Below, one piece after another: positions 6,983 through 14,084 of a DNA stretch of 47,632 nucleotides. The position numbers and the translations under genes are program-made. The stretch covers positions 1-47,632 of the forward strand of contig JAFGOM010000121.1 of the NCBI GenBank assembly GCA_016926505.1. The letters are read 5' to 3'. The notes beneath the pieces were generated by a model that saw only the letters and a program-made list of their open reading frames with translations, did no database searches and was not told where the DNA came from. Within the stretch, counting starts at the first letter, position 1, and every line of letters starts with the position of its first letter. The DNA comes from Methanospirillaceae archaeon. GTDB taxonomy: Archaea; Halobacteriota; Methanomicrobia; Methanomicrobiales; Methanospirillaceae.

Positions 6983-9439
6983 TTACTCGGCCTTTTTGCG
7001 GTCAGTGATATCACGTGATATCCCGATTATCCCAACCGGTCTGCCCCCCTCATCCCGAAGCCAACGTGCAGAGTTCTCAACCATAATCGTGGATCCATCC
7101 TTACAGTACTCTTCTGTCTCAAAACAGAAAGTTCTCTTTGGTTCAGCAGTACCGGATCTTTCACGTTCCATCTCCCTGTGAAACAATGGTAACAGTGATG
7201 CAAATGATGCAGGGGTCCATATCTCATCAGGGGTTTGTACGAGCGACTCTTCCACCGAAAAGCCCTTCATCACCTGTACCGAGGGGCTGACATACAGGGG
7301 ATTGAAATCCAGATCATAGATACAGATACAATCTGCAGTATTATCAGCGATAAGGCGATACTTCTTCTCACTTTCCCTGAGTGCTTCTTCAGCCGCTTTC
7401 CGGCCGGTGATGTCTGAGAGCATCGCAAACGATCCCTGATAGACCCCATCTGCATCAAATATCGGGGTGATAGCAACCCGGGCCCAGAGATTCTTTCCAT
7501 CTTTCCTGATGAAACAACGCTCAAAATAATCGACCTCCCCGTTTTTTTGAACTTGTCTTCTCTGTTCATAATCGGTATGTTCACCCGGTGAGATGAAGGA
7601 AGAGACACAAAGACCGATCATCTCTTCAGGTGAGTACCCCAGCATCTCAGCCATTCGCTCATTCACGTAGGTTATCCGGAATAGAGAATCCATCTGCCAG
7701 ATCCCATCTGCAGAGGTATCGACAATCCGGCGGTACTGCTCCTCGCTCTCGCGGAGTGCCATCTCTATCTGCTTTGTCCCGGTGAGGTCATGAAAGGATG
7801 CAACTGACTGTCGTGTACCGGGTATCAGTCCGACGGTCAGGTTGATGGTATGGGTTTTCCCGTTCCGGGATAGAAAGAGAAAATCATACCGTTGAGGTGG
7901 ATCTGCACCTTTCATTCTCCTCTGATGATGAAACGCAACCATCCGGTCACGATCCTGCTGACTGACAAACTCTGTCCAGCTCCTGCCGATCACTTCTTCA
8001 GGAGGGTATCCGGATATCTCAATAAACGCGTTGTTTGCCAACGAGATTGATGTATCGTCCTCGATAATGATCGTTGGCGATTCAGTGTGCTCAAAAATTG
8101 CCCGGTATCGCTCCTCAGATAGGGCAAGGAGTTTTTCTTTCCCGACAATCTCATCCAGCTGCTGGCTGATCTCTTCTTCGGATGCAACGAGTTGCTCGCA
8201 CTGACCCCGAAGTTCCTCTTCTGATGCCGCAAGTTGTTCATGAGCAGCCCGAAGTTCCTCTTCTGCAGCTTTGCGATCTGTGATATCGAGGCAGGTCGAC
8301 TGGTACCCTATCATATCTCCGTTTTCATTATGGATAGTAGTGGCAGTCCCGAGTGCAGTGAATGAGGAACCATCAGACCTCTGTGCGATAAATTCCCCTT
8401 CCCAGCGTCCTGTGGTGTCCAGTTCCAAAAGGACCCCCGCCGCGTCTTCTTCATTGGCAAAGAACCCGGAAACAGGTTTTTTTATAATCTCTTCTTTGGT
8501 CTGGTACTTCCACATCCTAAGAAAGGCAGGATTTGCGTCGGTGATTAAACCCTTGTTATCAGCGATACTGTTGCCGGTTATTGAAGACTCAAAAATGATG
8601 TTCTTTAACAGGATCTGTTCTTCAGCCTTCTTCTTTTCAGTAACATCAATGTGGGTACCGATCGTTTTATCAGTCAGTTCTTTATCGGCATTGTGCAGTC
8701 TCCACCCCCGGGACTGTATCCAGATCCAGCGCCCGTCGGCATGCTCCATCCGGAAATCATTCTCATACATTCCGGGAGAAAGACTCGTTAGATATTCCAT
8801 GAAATGTCGGATCGCCTGGTCCCGGTCTTCGGGGTGGATCAGATGAAACCAGACCTCATTCAGGTTCGGACTCCCGGAGAAATCAAATTCGGCAGGATCC
8901 CTGCCGATCATCGAAAAATACTCAGGGCTGCACCAGAGGAAACCGGAACCGAGATCATATTCCCATGCCCCGGTATTTGAGACCGCGATGAGTGCTTTAT
9001 ATCGTTCACCAGCCTCCTCTATATCTCTCAAGGCCAGCTGTCTGGCAACTGCATATTGAATTATGTTATAGAGTTCGGCAAACTGAGGCTTTGGATCTCC
9101 CCCTTTCTGGAGATAAAAGTCAGCTCCTTCATTTAATGCCTCAATTACCACATCCTCCCTGCCTTTCCCGGTAAAGATGATGAAAGGAGTTGTATCGCCG
9201 TGCTTCCGAAGGTGCTTTAAGAATGCTATCCCGTCACAACCCGGCATCTGGTAATCAGAGATTATGGCATCAAACGATTGGTTTGACAGAAGGGAAATAG
9301 CCTCAGATGCACAGAGCGCAGTTGTGACAGTCAGATCACCTATTCTTTCAAGAAAAATTCTGCCAATCTCAAGAAGTGCCGGCTCATCATCAACATAGAG
9401 AACTGACAGGGGTATCATCTTTGTCGCCGGGTACGGCAT
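6983..9439 (-). CDS. response-regulator/multi-PAS sensor truncated before its kinase domain
   Basis: 818 residues. An N-terminal receiver domain (about 11-130) has the acidic pair Asp17-Asp18, phosphoacceptor Asp62 in ISDYQMPGCDG and the conserved Lys in FYLQKGG. Five PAS/PAC units follow at roughly 150-275, 280-395, 446-565, 570-690 and 695-815. A charged coiled coil (about 395-445, repeated EEELR...QLAASEEEL) separates the second and third. The last residues, DITDRKKAE, are the usual end of a PAC motif that leads into a kinase. The next codon is TAA, where GAA (Glu) would be expected. The surviving product could still be a soluble sensor but has no transmitter. It is divergent to the chaperone operon across a 267-nt spacer. 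Methionine 8 (9418) is an alternative start nearer the receiver domain. Confidence 0.8.
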   Translation of the reverse strand: MPYPATKMIPLSVLYVDDEPALLEIGRIFLERIGDLTVTTALCASEAISLLSNQSFDAIISDYQMPGCDGIAFLKHLRKHGDTTPFIIFTGKGREDVVIEALNEGADFYLQKGGDPKPQFAELYNIIQYAVARQLALRDIEEAGERYKALIAVSNTGAWEYDLGSGFLWCSPEYFSMIGRDPAEFDFSGSPNLNEVWFHLIHPEDRDQAIRHFMEYLTSLSPGMYENDFRMEHADGRWIWIQSRGWRLHNADKELTDKTIGTHIDVTEKKKAEEQILLKNIIFESSITGNSIADNKGLITDANPAFLRMWKYQTKEEIIKKPVSGFFANEEDAAGVLLELDTTGRWEGEFIAQRSDGSSFTALGTATTIHNENGDMIGYQSTCLDITDRKAAEEELRAAHEQLAASEEELRGQCEQLVASEEEISQQLDEIVGKEKLLALSEERYRAIFEHTESPTIIIEDDTSISLANNAFIEISGYPPEEVIGRSWTEFVSQQDRDRMVAFHHQRRMKGADPPQRYDFLFLSRNGKTHTINLTVGLIPGTRQSVASFHDLTGTKQIEMALRESEEQYRRIVDTSADGIWQMDSLFRITYVNERMAEMLGYSPEEMIGLCVSSFISPGEHTDYEQRRQVQKNGEVDYFERCFIRKDGKNLWARVAITPIFDADGVYQGSFAMLSDITGRKAAEEALRESEKKYRLIADNTADCICIYDLDFNPLYVSPSVQVMKGFSVEESLVQTPDEIWTPASFASLLPLFHREMERERSGTAEPKRTFCFETEEYCKDGSTIMVENSARWLRDEGGRPVGIIGISRDITDRKKAE

Positions 9440-9706
9440 ACTATAACAGTATTCCCATTACTCTATTAATCTGCTGTGATCTGATATCCTGAAAAACGAA
9501 AAGATAGTTCTCTTCCCCCCTTTTTCAGATAAAGCTGCTGGTGTAAACAGGGAATGCTGTTTTCTATAAAGAGCGGCTCAATTCCGGAGAGACTGTCATG
9601 ATGGCTAGCAAAAATCAAATAACCTTTCATTCTCAAATCTGATATCTGAAAAACCAGATCAGGACTTCATAACAAAAGTATATGTCAATATTCAATCAAC
9701 ATTTGT
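9440..9706 (+). promoter_or_regulatory. divergent spacer with promoter of the chaperone operon
   Basis: Non-coding. AAAAGTATATGTC at 9674-9686 is a TATA box centred about 27 nt before ATG 9707, which predicts a leaderless or almost leaderless mRNA, and no ribosome site precedes that ATG. A second AT-rich motif, TTTCTATAAAG (9560-9570), lies further upstream. No obvious heat-shock-type inverted repeat was found. Confidence 0.5.
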
Positions 9707-10738
9707 ATGATGGATGAACCGGAGATCACGGAACTTCAAAGAAAATGTGACCAGTTTCAGACCCAGTACAACTCAATAAAGAAAGAATTCAAGGATTTCA
9801 TCGAGATAACACGGAAAAATGAAGAACTGAAGAAAAGAGATCTCCAGTCAGAATATGCAAAGAAGATACTGGTATTTGCAGACTCATTATGCAGAATGAT
9901 GGATGCAACCCTGAATCATCCGTGCGAAGAGATCCGAGTAATCCACGAGAATTATCATCTCAATATTGAAGGGATGTATCAGCAACTCCTCTCATCGTAC
10001 GGGATAAAACCTCAAAACCCGGAACCAGGCACTCCCTTTGATGATGCGGTACATATGGCAGTAGGAATTGAGTATAACAGCCGGTACCCGGAAAACACGG
10101 TATTTTCAGTTATCCGCCGCGGATACTGCAGGGATTCTTCTGTTTTACGACCTGCAGAGGTAATAATCTCAAAAAAACCACGGGAGACAACGAAAAAACA
10201 GACTCACAAATTTTTGTCAGCACTTTTCTCCCGGATATTCCCAACAGATTGCCGCTTTGCCACCCTCGAACACCAGATAGACGAGCTGGCTCATTGTGAG
10301 AGTGAGCATGTTATCAGACTTGATGGAGAGATAGAAGCACTTGGCAGAAAGGGGGCAGAATACGAGGAAGACATCCATGATCTCTCCCGGTCTCTTACCG
10401 AACAGTCAGACATTTTAGAACACATGACCGATGAGACAGAGTACCTGAAAGAGAAGCATACCACAAGTGAAGCAGCGATCCACTATCTCACCCGGCTTCT
10501 TTCAGAAAAGTCAGACATTATTGAACGGTTAGTGCAGGAATCAGAAAATTATAAGGAGGAACTTTGCAGGAGTGAAGCACGGATCAGGGAGATTGAGTCT
10601 AAACTGGTGGTCACAGAGAGAGAAACGAAGACCACTGAAGAAGAACCCCAATTACCGGAAAAGAACGATTCAATCGAGGAATGGATGCAGGATTACAGAA
10701 CAGACGGATACGAAGAGACAAATTATTATGATCGCTAA
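9707..10738 (+). CDS. GrpE-like nucleotide-exchange factor with long coiled-coil tail
   Basis: 343 residues, against about 170-210 for ordinary GrpE. Residues 1-95 form the long N-terminal helix expected of GrpE. Residues 108-155 carry the beta-domain signature: PFDDAVHMAVG, ENTVFSVIRRGY and VLRPAEVIIS, matching the family's P-x-x-H-x-A, V-x-x-G-[YW] and LRPA-x-V-x-V. From about 185 to 310 a second coiled coil follows, with two copies of a 35-residue unit (IHDLSRSLTEQSDILEHM at 223 and IHYLTRLLSEKSDIIERL at 258). It overlaps the Hsp70-like gene by 11 bases. Inference: exchange factor dedicated to that Hsp70, with the tail as a dimer or partner module. Not the housekeeping GrpE, because the length and context differ. 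Confidence 0.78.
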   Translation: MMDEPEITELQRKCDQFQTQYNSIKKEFKDFIEITRKNEELKKRDLQSEYAKKILVFADSLCRMMDATLNHPCEEIRVIHENYHLNIEGMYQQLLSSYGIKPQNPEPGTPFDDAVHMAVGIEYNSRYPENTVFSVIRRGYCRDSSVLRPAEVIISKKPRETTKKQTHKFLSALFSRIFPTDCRFATLEHQIDELAHCESEHVIRLDGEIEALGRKGAEYEEDIHDLSRSLTEQSDILEHMTDETEYLKEKHTTSEAAIHYLTRLLSEKSDIIERLVQESENYKEELCRSEARIREIESKLVVTERETKTTEEEPQLPEKNDSIEEWMQDYRTDGYEETNYYDR

Positions 10739-12446
10739 AGATGTTATCGGTATCGACTTTGGAACGACCAATTCCAAGATGGCATACATGCTTCTTGACG
10801 AACCGGTTGTTATTGAAAATGACCTGGGAAAACGGATTACTCCGTCAGTCGTCTATTTTAAGAATGAAAAAGAGTTCACCATCGGAGAACAGGCCAAACA
10901 TAACCTGATTATTCATCCTGATAACGTTGTCAGTTCAATAAAACGTGAGATGGGAACGGAATATAAAAAGGCAGTTGGACGATTTAAATTTCCACCGGAA
11001 TATGTCGGAGCACTGATATTTCAAAAACTGATACAGGATGCACGACAGAGGACTGGAAAATCATTTTTTGATGCTGTTGTTTCTGTTCCTGCGAATTACT
11101 CAGACAGCCAGAGACAGGCAATCAAGGATGCAGCTGAGATAGCAGGCATCAATATTGTCCGCCTGATAAACGAACCCACTGCTGCAGCACTTGCATACGG
11201 GATACGGGAGGACCGGGACCGGAAAGTCCTTGTGTATGACTTTGGAGGAGGAACCTTTGATGTATCTATCCTCTCTGTTGTATCCGGGTTTTTTGATGTT
11301 GATGCCAGTACCGGAGAACACCGGCTTGGCGGAGATGATATGGATGAACGGATCATCGGGCACATTACCGGTGCGTTACAGAAAGAACTTGGTAAAAAAG
11401 CAAAGATTGATCCTGCCCTCCGGGCAACGATAAAAGAAGCTGCTGAAGAGGCGAAAATTGCACTCTCAACCCAGGATACCACAACTATCACCATTCCGTT
11501 TGTTTCAGAGAACCGTCCCCCCTTTACCATGCAGTTTACCAGAGAGACCTTTGAGTCGCTCATCGGAGATCTTATCGAACGAACCAGAGGACCAATGGAA
11601 CTGGCACTGCAGGATGCAAACCTTCAGTTAGATGAGATCGATGATATTCTGCTTGTTGGCGGAACAACCCTTATTCCTGCGGTAAGAGCCTTTGTCACTG
11701 ATTTTTTCGAAAAAGAACCCCTTTCCGGAGACCCGTATACTGCAGTTGCAGAAGGAGCAGCGATTGCAGGAAGTACTTATGTTGCTGAAAAGTCACGGAT
11801 CGCAAAAAATGTTGAGATTAGTGATGTAATCTCATCATCTCTCGGGGTTGAGATTTTCGATGGCACTCTCTCAAAAGTGATTGAACGAAATACCAAGATA
11901 CCCATTGCACTATCCCGGTTATATACCAATACAGGAAACTTCGCTCCGGAGGTGATTATCCCTGTTTATCAGGGTGAAGAGGAGATGGCATCTGACAACG
12001 AATTTTTAGGTCATTTTTTCATAGATATCGAACCGATGCCGGCAGGGATGAACAAAATAGAAGTTTCCTTCGAAGTCGGTGAAGATTTTGGAATCCTAAA
12101 CGTCCGGGCATTTGACGAAGATTCAGGTAACCAGAAGACCGTAAAATTTGAATCCAGGTCACGGCTTTCAAAGAAAGACAAAAGCAAGTGGATGAAAAAA
12201 CTTGTTGGTAAGGGGAGTATTCATGCAAGGATTCTTGACAACTCGGGTAAAGTCTCGCTTGATTTCTATCTCAATCCTGCAACCTCAATGGATTCTCTCA
12301 AACGTGAACTGGCTGACCGGCAGATTATGACAAAAGACGATATCATCCTGATACAGGACAAGGAGCCCGGAGATGACCAGAGGATTTCTGATCTCGACCT
12401 TATGGATGACTGCGAGATAATCATAGGAAAGAGAGATGGGCAGTAA
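10728..12446 (+). CDS. Hsp70/DnaK-like chaperone with C-terminal ubiquitin-like domain
   Basis: 572 residues from ATG 10728. A full Hsp70 ATPase is present: phosphate-1 motif IGIDFGTTNSKMAYM, VSVPANYSDSQRQAIKDAA, NEPTAAALAYG, phosphate-2 VYDFGGGTFDVS and the adenosine motif ILLVGGTTLIPAVRAF. The linker region reads EISDVISSSLGVE instead of the DnaK VLLLDVTPLSLG type. A beta-sandwich substrate-binding part follows to about 490. The helical lid is missing. Residues 496-570 instead fit a ubiquitin-like beta-grasp: hairpin IHARILDNSGKVSLDFYL, helix TSMDSLKRELADR, then IILIQDK, ISDLDLMDD and final strand CEIIIG. ATG 10728 is chosen because an earlier in-frame ATG (10572) would add 52 residues overlapping the GrpE-like gene. 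Operon partner of both neighbours. Role beyond chaperone-like ATPase is unknown. Confidence 0.85.
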   Translation: MIAKDVIGIDFGTTNSKMAYMLLDEPVVIENDLGKRITPSVVYFKNEKEFTIGEQAKHNLIIHPDNVVSSIKREMGTEYKKAVGRFKFPPEYVGALIFQKLIQDARQRTGKSFFDAVVSVPANYSDSQRQAIKDAAEIAGINIVRLINEPTAAALAYGIREDRDRKVLVYDFGGGTFDVSILSVVSGFFDVDASTGEHRLGGDDMDERIIGHITGALQKELGKKAKIDPALRATIKEAAEEAKIALSTQDTTTITIPFVSENRPPFTMQFTRETFESLIGDLIERTRGPMELALQDANLQLDEIDDILLVGGTTLIPAVRAFVTDFFEKEPLSGDPYTAVAEGAAIAGSTYVAEKSRIAKNVEISDVISSSLGVEIFDGTLSKVIERNTKIPIALSRLYTNTGNFAPEVIIPVYQGEEEMASDNEFLGHFFIDIEPMPAGMNKIEVSFEVGEDFGILNVRAFDEDSGNQKTVKFESRSRLSKKDKSKWMKKLVGKGSIHARILDNSGKVSLDFYLNPATSMDSLKRELADRQIMTKDDIILIQDKEPGDDQRISDLDLMDDCEIIIGKRDGQ

Positions 12447-13626
12447 GAAAAAAAAACATCAGATAAAAACCCCGGCCAGTACAAACCAACCCCTGGATCC
12501 AGGAGATGATCCCTACTGGCGGATCTCACCTGATCCGGAAAATCCGGAAAAAGCAGCCAGGTATATAGAGCGGTTTAGCAGACTCACCTTTCATTACCCC
12601 CAGTGGATCGATGATACCGGCGGTGGAGTCCCGTCTTATTATGCAGTACTTAATGTTTTACGGGGGGCATCTGCTGAAGATCTTCGGAGATCGTACGAAC
12701 GGGAATGCAACATATCTGCATATCCGGACGACACCATTGAGGAGGCATATCGTGTCCTTTCCGATCTGCAGTTACGCATCCAATATGATGAATTTCTCCT
12801 CCTTTTCCAGAAAATTTCCATCGCGACTCCTTTGGATATCAGAAAAGAATTACTAAAAGTACACGATTCATTTCTCGAAAATGCCCGTCATATCAGAAGG
12901 TTACAGGGTATCAAAGAAGACTATAGTGATTATATCATTCTTGTCAGTACCGGGATGCCAAATATCTTTGCATATTCCGGTCTTGATGAGAAGTGCAGCG
13001 AGAAGGAGATCATTGAATATGCTCAGGGCGGTGACCGGTTATCTGAGATGATAGCCTCCATATGCAGGGATCCGGTACAACGTGATTCCTTTATTTTTAT
13101 CCACGATTTTGTTGCGAAAAATACAAATCCTGATTTAAAAGAAGAATTGATCGAGCTGAATCAGTTCTGGAAGACTCTTGATCGGGAACTTATCAGAAAA
13201 GTACTTCTTACATCTCTTACTGCATCAGAAGAGATCAGTGATACTATCAATCGGATCGGCTCCCTTCTCTCAGTAAACCATGACTGGATACGGTATCTCC
13301 CTCCTGCTGAAAAAAACTTTCTCAGTATCTTTGGTCTTGATGAAGATATTAAATCCCTTTCAAAGGGAGAGATTGAATCGCTTCTCAGAACGAAATACCG
13401 TTCTCTCGAGAAAACAACTGAGGTTAACCTTGCATATTCTGTTCTGAAAAAAGAGAACCATCGTGAAGATTACTTCTGGTTACTCGAACATCATGAATTG
13501 CATGTAATAAGCAGGGTATTTCATGGTCAAACCGAAAAAACCGAGAAAGGGGAAGAGGAAGAATCGATTCAAAAAATACTAAAAGCATTACGCAGAATGA
13601 AGAGAGATGCCGATCTCTCTTTGTAA
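12436..13626 (+). CDS. J-domain-like protein with degenerate J segments, third gene of the chaperone operon
   Basis: 396 residues. The start overlaps the Hsp70-like gene by 11 bases and has AGGAAAGAG just ahead. Residues 68-122 look like a J domain: YYAVLNVLRGASAEDLRRSY, then IEEAYRVLSDLQLRIQYDEF, equivalent to helices I, II, III and IV. The HPD loop is shortened and reads YPDD (97-99 YPD-like, with only a few residues before helix III). Segments 177-226 (GLDEKCSEKEIIEYA ... DPVQRDSFIF) and 296-351 (GLDEDIKSLSKGEIESLL ... LAYSVLKKENHREDYF) repeat the same layout without HPD. The N-terminus is basic (KKKKH). Inference: a co-chaperone or scaffold, perhaps unable to stimulate ATPase in the classical way. 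The first J-like segment is convincing, the other two less so. Confidence 0.62.
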   Translation: MGSKKKKHQIKTPASTNQPLDPGDDPYWRISPDPENPEKAARYIERFSRLTFHYPQWIDDTGGGVPSYYAVLNVLRGASAEDLRRSYERECNISAYPDDTIEEAYRVLSDLQLRIQYDEFLLLFQKISIATPLDIRKELLKVHDSFLENARHIRRLQGIKEDYSDYIILVSTGMPNIFAYSGLDEKCSEKEIIEYAQGGDRLSEMIASICRDPVQRDSFIFIHDFVAKNTNPDLKEELIELNQFWKTLDRELIRKVLLTSLTASEEISDTINRIGSLLSVNHDWIRYLPPAEKNFLSIFGLDEDIKSLSKGEIESLLRTKYRSLEKTTEVNLAYSVLKKENHREDYFWLLEHHELHVISRVFHGQTEKTEKGEEEESIQKILKALRRMKRDADLSL

Positions 13627-14084
13627 AGCGGATCCCTGGAGATACCATAACATTATTGGTAACCCGGGTATTTTTCCTCCCAAAAAAACTCATAACTTCG
13701 GGTTCACATTATTATCATTGGTACACGGAGAATAACCGGGAGAACCTTACGGGCATAGGTATAACCGGATACAAATCAGGTCCCCCGAAAGTTCCGGTGC
13801 TCCTCAATTTCCTTCACCAAAAAAAAGAAGGGAAAGGAATCCAATACCAGAAATAACGATTTATTTCTTTTGATTGATGTTTCCTGTATGCAGACAAGAA
13901 CCAGCTCTTCATAATCTTTTTAAAAAAGAACCGGATATCTCTTTTTTTGCAGTAAAGGTGTGTGAATCGTATTCTTTTAAAAAATATCACACTCCATCCG
14001 GTGCCTCCTGACGAAACACAGGATACCATCTCTTCGATACAAATATATTCTGAGAAACCCCCATTACACATACTGGTGTTTAGA
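13627..14084. other. intergenic region with MCP promoter
   Basis: 458 nt without a convincing gene. GGTAACCCGGGTATTTTTCC at 13659-13678 places a T-run after the operon and is a possible terminator. AAATATATTC at 14041-14050 is a TATA box about 35-40 nt ahead of the MCP ATG. Two short open frames cross the region but have neither ribosome sites nor recognisable sequence. Confidence 0.35.

Noticed and set aside
10572-10727. Upstream start for the Hsp70-like gene
   Set aside because: The 52 extra residues come from a shifted frame of the GrpE-like gene. The Hsp70 fold begins right after ATG 10728.
13656-13856. Open frame of 66 codons between the J-like gene and the MCP
   Set aside because: No ribosome site or TATA at proper distance, and composition unlike protein (it crosses T-runs and the CCCGGG word).
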